From the NCBI RefSeq assembly GCF_009650765.1, contig NZ_CP045740.1, positions 5,060,001-5,124,000 of the forward strand: 64,000 nucleotides of DNA. Reading direction: 5' to 3'. The DNA is from Streptomyces sp. SUK 48 (lineage in GTDB: Bacteria > Actinomycetota > Actinomycetes > Streptomycetales > Streptomycetaceae). Under the pieces are notes generated by a model. That model worked only from the letters and a program-made list of their open reading frames with translations. It ran no database searches and was not told the DNA's origin. A program made the translations under genes and the position numbers. Below are positions 52,058 through 61,362 of this stretch, one piece after another (position 1 is the first letter of the stretch; each line of letters starts with the position of its first letter).

Positions 52058-52630
52058 ATGACCGAGGTGTCCTCGCTCACAGGGCGGCTGCTCGTGGCCA
52101 CCCCCGCCCTGGCGGACCCGAACTTCGACCGCGCGGTGGTGCTGCTCCTCGACCACGACGAGGAGGGCTCCCTCGGCGTCGTCCTCAACCGCCCCACCCC
52201 GGTGGGCGTCGGCGACATCCTGGAGGGCTGGGCCGAGCTGACCGGCGAGCCCGGCGTCGTCTTCCAGGGCGGCCCCGTCTCGCTGGACTCCGCGCTCGGC
52301 GTGGCGGTCATACCGGGCGGGGCGAACGGAGAGCGCGCCCCGCTGGGCTGGCGGCGGGTGCACGGCGCGATCGGCCTGGTCGACCTGGAGGCGCCGCCCG
52401 AGCTGCTCGCCCCGGCCGTCGGCTCGCTGCGGATCTTCGCCGGGTACGCCGGCTGGGGGCCAGGCCAGCTGGAGGAGGAGCTGGCCGAGGGCGCCTGGTA
52501 CGTGGTGGAGTCCGAGCCCGGCGACGTGTCCTCGCCGGAGCCCGAGCGGCTGTGGCGCGAGGTGCTGCGCCGCCAGCGCAGTGAGCTGGCGATGGTGGCC
52601 ACGTATCCGGACGACCCTTCGCTCAACTGA
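52058..52630 (+). CDS. YqgE/AlgH family protein (DUF179)
   Basis: 190 aa from ATG (MTEVSSLTGRLL); an ATG 9 bp upstream is equally close to the RBS-like GGGGAAG. Family motifs: LLVATPALADPNFDRAVVLL, EGSLGVVLNRP, FQGGPVSLDSA and GYAGWGPGQLEEEL. Conserved soluble protein of unknown mechanism. Divergent from murA. Followed 29 bp later by the DUF3039 gene. Confidence 0.93.
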   Translation: MTEVSSLTGRLLVATPALADPNFDRAVVLLLDHDEEGSLGVVLNRPTPVGVGDILEGWAELTGEPGVVFQGGPVSLDSALGVAVIPGGANGERAPLGWRRVHGAIGLVDLEAPPELLAPAVGSLRIFAGYAGWGPGQLEEELAEGAWYVVESEPGDVSSPEPERLWREVLRRQRSELAMVATYPDDPSLN

Positions 52631-52659
52631 TACCCGGTCGCTTCAGTACCCTGGGCAAT

Positions 52660-52953
52660 ATGAGCACTCTTGAGCCCGAGCGCGGGACTGGTACGGGGAC
52701 CCTCGTAGAGCCGACGCCGCAGGTGTCCCACGGCGACGGCGACCACGAGCGCTACGCCCACTACGTCCAGAAGGACAAGATCATGGCGAGCGCCCTCGAC
52801 GGCACCCCCGTCGTGGCGCTGTGCGGCAAGGTCTGGGTGCCGGGCCGCGACCCGAAGAAGTACCCCGTGTGCCCCATGTGCAAGGAGATCTACGAGTCCA
52901 TGAGCGCCGGCGGCGACAAGGACAAGGGCGGCGACAAGGGCAAGGGCAAGTAA
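52660..52953 (+). CDS. DUF3039 family protein
   Basis: 97 aa. The core has HYVQKDKIMASALDGTPVVA, LCGKVWVPGRDP and YPVCPMCKEIYE with a Cys/CxxC set that could bind zinc. A Lys/Gly-rich tail (KGGDKGKGK) ends it. Actinobacteria-restricted, function unknown. TACCCT at 10 nt before the ATG suggests a leaderless or very short-leader mRNA. Confidence 0.9.
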   Translation: MSTLEPERGTGTGTLVEPTPQVSHGDGDHERYAHYVQKDKIMASALDGTPVVALCGKVWVPGRDPKKYPVCPMCKEIYESMSAGGDKDKGGDKGKGK

Positions 52954-52980
52954 GGCCCCGCCTCCCGCGGTGACCCGCGA

Positions 52981-53014
52981 GGGCCCCGGCGCGCTTCGGC
53001 GTGCGCCGGGGCCC
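52981..53014 (+). terminator. Terminator after the DUF3039 gene
   Basis: GGGCCCCGGCGC / GCGCCGGGGCCC, a perfect 12-bp stem with a 10-nt loop. Confidence 0.8.
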
Positions 53015-53175
53015 TCTGCCGTACCCGCGGGCGCCCCGGCCGGGAGGCCCGGACCGCCGATTGGTCGAGACCTCTTGTGGGCGGCTGCCGGGCGTCCTAG
53101 CCTCCCTGTCGACCGGCTGGTTGTACGGAGCGAAACGGCTGTTGCACAGGGTGCAACGCGGGGCGTGGAGGCCAC

Positions 53176-54873
53176 ATGGGTGACATCGGCGGCGAGCGGA
53201 CGACGGCGGCCGGGGAGGCGGCGCTGATCCCGGCGCCGGACCGGATCGCGGTGCCGGACGGCGCGGCGGCGGGGGCACGCTGCGTGGTCGACGCGGACAC
53301 CGGGATCGAGGCCGCCGAGGGCACCGGACGGGTGGCCCGCTGGCTGCGCTCGACGGTCGGCGCGGCGACCGGGCTGCCCTTCGAGCCGTACCGCGAGGGT
53401 GAAAGCCGTATCCGGGACGGCCGGGTGCGGCTGCGGATCGTGCCCGCGCTCGCGGACGAGCTCGGCGGCCCGGAGTCGTACCGGCTGACCGCCGAGAACA
53501 GGGTGGTCACCCTGGACGGGGCAAGCGAGGCCGGGCTGTTCTGGGCCGCGGGCACCTTCCGGCAGCTGCTCGGCCCCGAGGCTTTCCGGCGGGCCCCCGT
53601 CAGCGGTCGCGACACCTGGGAGTTCCCCGCGCTCAGCGTGCACGACAGCCCCCGGTTCGGCTGGCGCGGGCTGCTGCTCGACGTGGCCCGGCACTTCATG
53701 CCCAAGGACGGGGTGCTGCGCTATCTCGACCTGATGGCCGCGCACAAACTCAATGTGCTGCATCTGCATCTGACGGACGACCAGGGCTGGCGGATCGAGA
53801 TCAGGCGCTATCCGAAACTGACCGAGACCGGCTCCTGGCGGGCGCGGACGAAATTCGGTCACCGGGCCTCACCGCTGTGGGAGGAGAAGCCGCACGGGGG
53901 TATCTACACCCAGGACGACATCCGGGAGATCGTCGCCTACGCGGCCGAGCGGCACATCACCGTCGTGCCGGAAATCGATGTGCCGGGGCATTCGCAGGCG
54001 GCCGTCGCCGCGTATCCGGAACTCGGCAACACCGACGTCGTCGACACCTCCGCGCTCTCCGTCTGGGACACCTGGGGGATCAACTCCAACGTCCTGGCCC
54101 CCACCGACCACACCCTCCGGTTCTACGAAGGGGTGTTCGAGGAGGTCCTGGAGATGTTCCCCTCGCGGTTCGTCCACATCGGCGGCGACGAATGCCCGAA
54201 GGACCAGTGGCAGAAGTCGTCGGCCGCCCAGGAGCGCATCGCCGGACTCGGCCTCGCCGACGAGGACCAGCTCCAGTCGTGGTTCGTACGGCATTTCGAC
54301 ACCTGGCTCGGGGCGCGCGGGCGCCGGCTGATCGGCTGGGACGAGATCCTCCAGGGCGGGCTCGCCCCCGGCGCCGCGGTCTCCTCCTGGCGCGGCTACG
54401 AGGGCGGGGTCACCGCCGCGCGCGCCGGACACGACGTCGTCATGTGCCCCGAGCAGTACGTGTACCTGGACCACCGGCAGGCCCCCGGTGACGAGGAACC
54501 CGTACCGATCGGCTTCGTGCGCACCCTGGAGGACGTCTACCGGTTCGAACCCGTTCCCGCCGCGCTCACCGAGGCCGAGGCGCGCCATGTCCTCGGCACC
54601 CAGGCCAATGTGTGGACCGAGGCCCTGGAGGACGCCCGGCGCGTGGACTACCAGGCGTTTCCCCGGCTCGCCGCGTTCGCGGAGGTCGCCTGGAGCCGGC
54701 TGCCCGCGCCCCCGGAGCGGGACTTCGCGGACTTCGAGCGCCGGATGGCCGCGCACTACCGGCGACTTGACGCGCTCGGCGTCGCCTACCGGCCGCCGGC
54801 CGGACCCCGGCCGTGGCAGCGGCGGCCCGGGGTGCCGGGCCACCCGATCGACGGACCGCCGCCCAACAGGTGA
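53176..54873 (+). CDS. Beta-N-acetylhexosaminidase, GH20
   Basis: 565 aa from ATG. The N-terminal Glyco_hydro_20b domain is followed by the catalytic barrel: RGLLLDVARHFMPKDGVLRY, HLHLTDDQGWRIEI and the catalytic pair Asp338-Glu339 (HIGGDECPKDQW), with WDEILQGG further on. No signal peptide is visible (MGDIGGERTTAAG), so a cytoplasmic role on imported chitobiose-type sugars or muropeptides is likely. Ends with a Pro/Arg-rich tail. Confidence 0.93.
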   Translation: MGDIGGERTTAAGEAALIPAPDRIAVPDGAAAGARCVVDADTGIEAAEGTGRVARWLRSTVGAATGLPFEPYREGESRIRDGRVRLRIVPALADELGGPESYRLTAENRVVTLDGASEAGLFWAAGTFRQLLGPEAFRRAPVSGRDTWEFPALSVHDSPRFGWRGLLLDVARHFMPKDGVLRYLDLMAAHKLNVLHLHLTDDQGWRIEIRRYPKLTETGSWRARTKFGHRASPLWEEKPHGGIYTQDDIREIVAYAAERHITVVPEIDVPGHSQAAVAAYPELGNTDVVDTSALSVWDTWGINSNVLAPTDHTLRFYEGVFEEVLEMFPSRFVHIGGDECPKDQWQKSSAAQERIAGLGLADEDQLQSWFVRHFDTWLGARGRRLIGWDEILQGGLAPGAAVSSWRGYEGGVTAARAGHDVVMCPEQYVYLDHRQAPGDEEPVPIGFVRTLEDVYRFEPVPAALTEAEARHVLGTQANVWTEALEDARRVDYQAFPRLAAFAEVAWSRLPAPPERDFADFERRMAAHYRRLDALGVAYRPPAGPRPWQRRPGVPGHPIDGPPPNR

Positions 54874-55166
54874 TCCGGAACGGCCTCGTCCCGCCGGGCG
54901 CACCCCAACGGGCCTGCCGCGCACAGCGGATAGAACAAAGAGCGGAAAAACCCCGACAGCTTCACCGAAGAGTGGCAATTCGCGCGCACCGGTGAAGTGG
55001 TGCGAAACCGGACCATCTCCCTGATGAGGTGGGCGAATGCCTCCTAGCGGACCCCCGCGTTCGAGCCCTGCGAAGATGTGCCAGAGTTGCCACGTCCGCC
55101 CTGTCAGCACGTACCGTACGGCGCAACAGGCGGGACCAGGTGGGGCAGCGGGAAGGGGCAGCCGGG

Positions 55167-56060
55167 TTGACCACGCACGCACCGCAGGCGGGGCAGGCCG
55201 TCACGCTGCCCACGACGCTGGACGAGGCGGTGGCGGCACTCGCCGCGATGCCCGCCGCGGTCCCGGTCGCGGGCGGCACCGATCTGATGGCCGCCGTCAA
55301 CTCCGGGCAGCTACGGCCCGCCGCCCTGGTCGGGCTCGGCCGGATCAGCGAGATCCGCGGCTGGCAGTACCAGGACGGCCACGCGCTGCTCGGCGCCGGA
55401 CTCACCCTCGCGCGCATGGGCCGCCCCGACTTCGCGGCCCTGATCCCGGCGCTCGCCGCCGCCGCGCGCGCCGCGGGCCCGCCGCACATCCGCAACGCGG
55501 GCACCCTGGGCGGCAACATCGCCTCCGCCGCGCCCACCGGGGACGCGCTGCCGGTGCTCGCCGCGCTGGAGGCGACGCTGATCGTCGCCGGGCCGGGCGG
55601 GGCGCGCCGGGAGGTCCCGGTCTCGCACCTGCTGGCGGGCGTCGAGATGCTGGGCGCGGGCGAACTCATCGGCTTCGTACGGGTGCCGCTGCTGCACGCC
55701 CCGCAGGTCTTCCTGAAGGCGACCGGGCGCACCGGACCCGGCCGCGCGCTGGCCTCCGTGGCCCTCGTGCTCGACCCCGCCCGGCGCGGGGTGCGCTGCG
55801 CCGTCGGGGCCATCGCGCCGATGCCGCTGCGGCCGCTGGAGGCCGAGCAGTGGGTCGCGCAGCTCATCGACTGGGACAACGACCGCGCGCTCGTCCCCGA
55901 GGCGCTCAGCGCCTTCGGCGAGTACGTCGCCGCGGCCTGCATCCCCGACCCGGCGCCGGAGGCGGACGGCACGGTGCCGTCGCTGCCGCCCGCCGTACTG
56001 CACCTGCGGCGCACCGTCGCCGCGCTGGCCCGACGAGCACTGGGGAGGGCGCTGTCGTGA
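55167..56060 (+). CDS. FAD-binding subunit of a xanthine dehydrogenase-like molybdoenzyme
   Basis: 297 aa from TTG with GGGAAGGGG upstream. CoxM/XdhB motifs: VAGGTDLMAAVNSG and HIRNAGTLGGNIASAAPTGD (FAD site), followed by the CO_deh_flav_C domain. Its TGA overlaps the GTG of the next gene (GTGA). It passes electrons from the Mo/FeS subunits to the acceptor. Confidence 0.9.
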   Translation: MTTHAPQAGQAVTLPTTLDEAVAALAAMPAAVPVAGGTDLMAAVNSGQLRPAALVGLGRISEIRGWQYQDGHALLGAGLTLARMGRPDFAALIPALAAAARAAGPPHIRNAGTLGGNIASAAPTGDALPVLAALEATLIVAGPGGARREVPVSHLLAGVEMLGAGELIGFVRVPLLHAPQVFLKATGRTGPGRALASVALVLDPARRGVRCAVGAIAPMPLRPLEAEQWVAQLIDWDNDRALVPEALSAFGEYVAAACIPDPAPEADGTVPSLPPAVLHLRRTVAALARRALGRALS

Positions 56061-58906
56061 CCGACGACCGGCACGGAGAGGGCACGCCCGAGGGCGGCGG
56101 CCGCTGGAACCCGCTGCCCCAGGGCGACTACGACGACGGCGCCACCGCCTTCGTCAAGCTCCCGGAGGGCGGCATAGACGCCCTGCTGTCCGGCCACAGC
56201 CCGCTGGCCGCGCCGGGCCACGGCTATGTGCCGCCGCGCATCCCGGGGGCCCCGGCCGAGGGCGGCTGGCCCGCGCCGGAGGACGGCGCCGGGCAGTGGC
56301 CCGACCCGAACGGCGGCCAGGGCGGCGGCCAGTGGCCCGACCCGGACACCGGGCAGGGGGCGACGCAGGGCGGCGACCGCTTCACGTACGACCCCGCGGC
56401 CACGCAGCACTGGCACTTCGAGGAGCCCCCGGCGACCGCCGCGCCCGGCCATGACGTCACCGGCCAGTGGTCGATCCCGGTCGCCGACGGGGAACTGCCG
56501 GACGAATCAGGCGAGTTCACCACGTCGTCCCTGGTGGAGCAGTGGGGCGGCACCCCGCCGGCCACCCTCCCGGGCGGCGCGCCCGCCCCCTGGGCCACCA
56601 ACGCGGGCCGGCCGTGGGGCGACCAGGAGGCCGCGCAGGGGCCGGACACACACGGGTCCGGCGAGGCGTACGGGCACGAGACGTACGGCTCCGAGGGCGA
56701 GGCGTTCGCCCCCGAGGCGTACGACCCGGGGGCCGGCGGACACACGGAGGGCGCCGACTTCCGCGCCGGGCGCGCGCAGAGCACGGCGCAGGGGGTCGGC
56801 AGCGCCCGGGCACGCCGCCAGGCCCGCGCCCAGGCCGCGTACGAGCAGTCCGGGGCCGCACAGGGCGGTTACGAGCACGCGGGGCCCGAGCAGGGCGACT
56901 ACGGGCACGCGGGGCCCGAGCAGGGCGCACAGGGCGGTTACGAGCACGCCGGGCCCGAGCAGGACGCGCGGGGCCGGGCGGGCCACGGACAGGCCGACCG
57001 GGAGCAGCCAGGCGCCGGGTACGGGCCGGACGCGCATGGCCAGTCCGCTCACGCGCCGGGCGCGCACGAGCAGACCGGGCACGCGCCGGAGCGCGACGGC
57101 TCCGCGCCGGGCGCGTACGGCCAGGACACGCTGGGGCACGACGCGTACGAGCAGGGCGGTGCCGGGGAGCCCGTGGCACCGGGCGCGCACGATGCCTCCG
57201 GGCACGCGCCGGACGCGGAGGCGCTGGGCGGGTACGCGCAGGGCGGCTCCGGACAGACCGGGGCGGCGCCGGGCGCGTACGACCACGCCGGGCACGCGCC
57301 GAGCGCGGACGCGCCGGGCGGGTACGACCAGGGCGGGTACGAGCAGCCCGGGCAGGCGGACGGCGCGGCCGTACCGGGTCCGGACGGGACCGGGGCGCAG
57401 GAGCACGCCGCGCAGGAGTACGCCGCGCACGGCCAGGACGGACGGAACGGACCGGACGGGCAGGACGAGCGCAGGGAGCTGGGCGCGCACGGGCCGGGCA
57501 CGCCCGAGCACGATGCGCACGGACAGCCGGGTGACGAGCAGTCGCTCCACGAGCAGCCGGGCCATGAGCAGTCGCTCCACGGACAGCCGGGTCACGAGCA
57601 GGACGGCCGTGAACAGGTCGGCCACCCCGATGCGCGAGGCGGATCGGAGCCCGGCCCGGAGACGGACCCGGAGGCGGGCCGCACGCAGCCCGGCGATCAC
57701 CCCGCCGCCGCGCACATCCCCTCGCCCTCCACCGAGCCGTCGTACCCCGCCCCGGACGCGCACCCGGCGCACCCCGGGGGCGAGGCCGCGGCGGAGCACC
57801 GTACGCCGCCCGCGGACCCCCCCGTCGGCCCCGACGAACACGTGGGTCCCGACGAACACGTGGGTCCCGACGAACACGTGGACCAGGACGCCGCGCCCGA
57901 GGCCGCCGCGCCGCCGGAGACGGGGTCCGACCCGGCCGCCACGCCGGCGCACGGCACCCCGTCGCCCGCCGGCGACCCGGCCGTGCCCGTCGTACCCGAA
58001 CAGCGGTCCGGCGCGGCGGTGCCCGTCGTGCCCGAGCAGCGGTCCGACACGCCCGTGCCCGCGCCCGCCGTACCCGCGGAGCCCGCTCCGGTGCCCGACG
58101 GCGACACGCCGACCCCCGCGCAGCAGGCGTCCGAACACGCCGACGCCGGGCCCGAACCGGCCGAGGCACCCGAAGCCGACGGGACACCGCAGGAGCCGGA
58201 GGCCGCCCCCCTCCAGCCTCACGACGACCACCCGCTCGCCTCCTTCGTCCTGCGGGTCAACGGCGCCGACCGGCCCGTCACCGACGCCTGGATCGGGGAG
58301 TCGCTGCTCTACGTGCTGCGCGAGCGGCTCGGCCTCGCCGGGGCCAAGGACGGCTGCTCGCAGGGCGAGTGCGGGGCCTGCAACGTGCAGGTCGACGGGC
58401 GGCTCGTGGCCTCCTGCCTGGTGCCCGCGGTCACCGCCGCCGGCACCGAGGTGCGCACCGTGGAGGGGCTGGCCCAGGACGGGCACCCCTCGGACGTGCA
58501 GCGGGCGCTGGCCCGGTGCGGCGCGGTGCAGTGCGGCTTCTGCGTGCCCGGCATGGCGATGACCGTGCACGACCTGCTGGAGGGCAACCCCGCGCCGACC
58601 GAGCTGGAGACCCGGCAGGCCCTGTGCGGCAACCTGTGCCGCTGCTCCGGCTACCGGGGCGTCGTCCAGGCCGTCCAGGAGGTCGCCGCCGAACGCGAGG
58701 CCGCGCACGCCCCCGAGCCGGAGGCGGACGCGGACGCCGAGGACGCGCGCGTGCCGCACCAGGCGGCCCCCGGCTCCGGCGGCGCCCACCCGTCGGTGTT
58801 CGAGGCCCCGGGCGTCTTCGACACGCCGCCACCCACCCCGGACGGCTACGGCGACACGCCCGGCCCGTACGACCAGCACTACGGCCAGGACGGAGGCCAG
58901 GCGTGA
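56057..58906 (+). CDS. 2Fe-2S subunit of the molybdoenzyme with a ~700-residue disordered N-terminal extension
   Basis: 949 aa, versus about 160-200 for ordinary family members. Residues ~740-900 are the 2Fe-2S domain. The plant-type cluster has C767/C772/C775 (DGCSQGECGAC) plus LVASC, and the second cluster has CGFC and CGNLCRC. Residues 1-735 are low complexity, rich in Gly, His, Gln, Glu and Ala (EHAGPEQG, APGAHEQTGHAP, GQPGHEQ), with a short repeat at 57824. No signal peptide or membrane helix. The reading frame is continuous and overlaps both neighbours. Confidence 0.88.
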   Translation: MTDDRHGEGTPEGGGRWNPLPQGDYDDGATAFVKLPEGGIDALLSGHSPLAAPGHGYVPPRIPGAPAEGGWPAPEDGAGQWPDPNGGQGGGQWPDPDTGQGATQGGDRFTYDPAATQHWHFEEPPATAAPGHDVTGQWSIPVADGELPDESGEFTTSSLVEQWGGTPPATLPGGAPAPWATNAGRPWGDQEAAQGPDTHGSGEAYGHETYGSEGEAFAPEAYDPGAGGHTEGADFRAGRAQSTAQGVGSARARRQARAQAAYEQSGAAQGGYEHAGPEQGDYGHAGPEQGAQGGYEHAGPEQDARGRAGHGQADREQPGAGYGPDAHGQSAHAPGAHEQTGHAPERDGSAPGAYGQDTLGHDAYEQGGAGEPVAPGAHDASGHAPDAEALGGYAQGGSGQTGAAPGAYDHAGHAPSADAPGGYDQGGYEQPGQADGAAVPGPDGTGAQEHAAQEYAAHGQDGRNGPDGQDERRELGAHGPGTPEHDAHGQPGDEQSLHEQPGHEQSLHGQPGHEQDGREQVGHPDARGGSEPGPETDPEAGRTQPGDHPAAAHIPSPSTEPSYPAPDAHPAHPGGEAAAEHRTPPADPPVGPDEHVGPDEHVGPDEHVDQDAAPEAAAPPETGSDPAATPAHGTPSPAGDPAVPVVPEQRSGAAVPVVPEQRSDTPVPAPAVPAEPAPVPDGDTPTPAQQASEHADAGPEPAEAPEADGTPQEPEAAPLQPHDDHPLASFVLRVNGADRPVTDAWIGESLLYVLRERLGLAGAKDGCSQGECGACNVQVDGRLVASCLVPAVTAAGTEVRTVEGLAQDGHPSDVQRALARCGAVQCGFCVPGMAMTVHDLLEGNPAPTELETRQALCGNLCRCSGYRGVVQAVQEVAAEREAAHAPEPEADADAEDARVPHQAAPGSGGAHPSVFEAPGVFDTPPPTPDGYGDTPGPYDQHYGQDGGQA
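57824..57877 (+). repeat. Three 18-bp tandem repeats coding VGPDEH
   Basis: The second and third units are identical (GTGGGTCCCGACGAACAC); the first differs at three bases (GTC, GGC). They lie within the disordered extension of the 2Fe-2S protein. Confidence 0.95.
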
Positions 58907-61206
58907 GCGACGAAGCCGCCACCGCCACCGCGGAACCCGCCCCCGAGCCCGAGCAGGTACTGCACGGCCTCGGCGTCTCGCTGCCGCACACGGACGCCCG
59001 CGCCAAGACCGAGGGCACCTTCCCGTACGCCGCCGACCTGTGGGCCGAGGGACTGCTCTGGGCGGCCGTCCTGCGCTCCCCGCACGCGCACGCCCGGATC
59101 GTGTCCGTCGATACCGCGCACGCCCGCGAGATGCCCGGCGTGCGCGCCGTCATCACCCACGAGGACGTGCCGGGCACCGCCCGCCACGGCCGGGGCACCC
59201 CCGACCGGCCGGTGTTCGCCGCCGAGGTCGTACGGCACCACGGCGAGGCCATCGCCGCCGTCGCCGCCGACCACCCGGACACCGCGCGGATGGCCGCGGC
59301 CGCGATCATCGTCGAGTACGAGATCCTCGACCCGGTGACCGATCCCGAGCAGGCGTTCGAGGCCGAACCCCTGCACCCCGACGGCAACTTGATCCGGCAC
59401 ATCCCGCTGCGCCACGGCGACGCGGACGCGGCCGGCGAGGTCGTGGTCGAGGGCCTGTACCGGATCGGCCGCCAGGACCCGGCCCCGATCGGCGCCGAGG
59501 CCGGACTCGCGGTGCCGCGCCCCGACGGCGGGGTGGAGCTGTACCTGGCCTCCACCGACCCGCACCACGACCGCGACACCGCCGCGGCCTGCTTCGGGCT
59601 GTCCCCGGATCGGGTGAAGATCGTGGTCACCGGGGTGCCGGGGGCCACCGCCGACCGCGAGGACGGCAGCTTCCAGCTCCCGCTCGGCCTGCTGGCGCTG
59701 CGCACCGGCCTCCCGGTGAAGCTCACCGCGAGCCGCGAGGAGTCCTTCCTCGGCCACGCCCACCGCCACCCCACCCTGCTGCGCTACCGCCACCACGCCG
59801 ACGCCGAGGGGAACCTGGTGAAGGTGGAGGCGCAAATCCTGCTGGACGCGGGCGCGTACGCCGACACCTCCGCGGACGCGCTGGCCGCCGCCGTCTCCTT
59901 CGCGTGCGGGCCGTACGTCGTGCCGAACGCGTTCATCGAGGGCTGGGCCGTACGCACCAACAACCCGCCCTCCGGCCATGTGCGCGGCGAGGGCGCGATG
60001 CAGGTGTGCGCCGCGTACGAGGCCCAGATGGACAAGCTGGCCCGGAAGCTGGACGTGGACCCGGCCGAACTGCGGCTGCGCAACGCCCTCGCGACCGGCG
60101 ATGTGCTGCCCATCGGCCAGACCGTGACCTGCCCGGCGCCGGTCGCCGAACTCCTCCAGGCCGTACGGGACTTCCCGCTCCCGGAGCTGCCCAAGGACAC
60201 CCCCGAGGAGGACTGGCTGCTGCCCGGCGGACCCGAGGGCGCGGGGGAGCCGGGCGCGGTGCGCCGGGGCGTCGGCTACGGCCTCGGCATGGTGCACATG
60301 CTCGGCGCGGAGGGCGCCGACGAGGTGTCCACGGCGACGGTCAAGGTCCACGACGGCATCGCGACCGTGCTGTGCGCGGCCGTGGAGGCCGGCCAGGGAT
60401 TCACCACGCTGGCCCGGCAGATCGTCCAGGAGACCCTGGGCATCGAGGAGGTCCGGGTCGCCCCGGTCGACACCGACCAGCCGCCGTCCGGACCGGGCAG
60501 CCGGGGCCGGCACACCTGGGTGTCGGGCGGCGCGGTGGAGCGGGCGGCGAAGATGGTCCGCACCCAGCTGCTCCAGCCGCTCGCCCACACGTTCGGCATG
60601 TCGACCGAGCTGCTCCAGATCGAGGACGGCAAGATCACGTCGTACGACGGGGTGCTGTCGACCACCGTCACCGAGGCGCTGGACGGCAAGGAGCTGTGGG
60701 CCACCGCGCAGTGCCGCCCGCACCCCACCGAGCCGCTGGACGCGGCCGGGCAGGGCGACGCGTTCGTGGGCCTCGCGTTCTGCGCGATCCGCGCGGTGGT
60801 GGACGTGGACATCGAGCTGGGCTCGGTGCGGGTGGTGGAGCTGGCCGTCGCCCAGGATGTGGGCCGGGTGCTCAACCCCGCCCAGCTGGCGGCCCGGATC
60901 GAGGCGGGCGTCACCCAGGGCGTGGGCATCGCGCTCACCGAGAACCTGCGCACCCCGCGCGGCCTGATCCGGCACCCCGACCTGACCGGGTACGCCCTGC
61001 CGACCGCCCTGGACGCGCCGGACATCCGGATCGTCAAGCTGGTGGAGGAGCGGGACGTGGTGGCGCCGTTCGGCGCCAAGTCGGTCAGCGCGGTGCCGGT
61101 GGTGACGTCCCCGGCGGCCATCGCCTCCGCGGTCCGCGCGGCCACCGGGCGCCCGGTCAACCGGCTTCCGATCCGCCCCCAGGCGGCCGTGGTCACCGAC
61201 CGCTGA
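58903..61206 (+). CDS. Molybdopterin-binding subunit of a xanthine dehydrogenase-like enzyme, catalytic Glu absent
   Basis: 767 aa from GTG (4-bp overlap). Ald_Xan_dh_C domain (KTEGTFPYAADLWAEGLLWA, VLRSPHAHARIVSVD), then MoCoBD regions (GHVRGEGAMQVCAAYEAQMD, EAGQGFTTLARQI). In this family a catalytic Glu sits in a GVGE motif near the C-terminus; here the segment reads FGAKSVSAVPVVTSPAA, with Ala730 where Glu is expected. The enzyme may use a different mechanism or substrate, or be inactive as a hydroxylase. Confidence 0.87.
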   Translation: MSDEAATATAEPAPEPEQVLHGLGVSLPHTDARAKTEGTFPYAADLWAEGLLWAAVLRSPHAHARIVSVDTAHAREMPGVRAVITHEDVPGTARHGRGTPDRPVFAAEVVRHHGEAIAAVAADHPDTARMAAAAIIVEYEILDPVTDPEQAFEAEPLHPDGNLIRHIPLRHGDADAAGEVVVEGLYRIGRQDPAPIGAEAGLAVPRPDGGVELYLASTDPHHDRDTAAACFGLSPDRVKIVVTGVPGATADREDGSFQLPLGLLALRTGLPVKLTASREESFLGHAHRHPTLLRYRHHADAEGNLVKVEAQILLDAGAYADTSADALAAAVSFACGPYVVPNAFIEGWAVRTNNPPSGHVRGEGAMQVCAAYEAQMDKLARKLDVDPAELRLRNALATGDVLPIGQTVTCPAPVAELLQAVRDFPLPELPKDTPEEDWLLPGGPEGAGEPGAVRRGVGYGLGMVHMLGAEGADEVSTATVKVHDGIATVLCAAVEAGQGFTTLARQIVQETLGIEEVRVAPVDTDQPPSGPGSRGRHTWVSGGAVERAAKMVRTQLLQPLAHTFGMSTELLQIEDGKITSYDGVLSTTVTEALDGKELWATAQCRPHPTEPLDAAGQGDAFVGLAFCAIRAVVDVDIELGSVRVVELAVAQDVGRVLNPAQLAARIEAGVTQGVGIALTENLRTPRGLIRHPDLTGYALPTALDAPDIRIVKLVEERDVVAPFGAKSVSAVPVVTSPAAIASAVRAATGRPVNRLPIRPQAAVVTDR

Positions 61207-61362
61207 CCGCTGACCGCCGCCGCGCAACGCCTCGCGGCCGCCCGGCGTCTCTCCGCTTCGGGGGCGTTGTCAGTGGGGCCGCGTAGTGTGCTCGGCGGTG
61301 GGGGAGCTGCCTGGCGCGGGCGCCCGTACTTTGTCACGCACGGGCGAGGCCGCGGGGGAGCG

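Noticed and set aside
56226-58562. Long Arg/Pro-rich open frames overlapping the 2Fe-2S gene
   Set aside because: They are alternative frames of the low-complexity region. The real frame carries the cysteine motifs and the overlapping start and stop codons of the operon.
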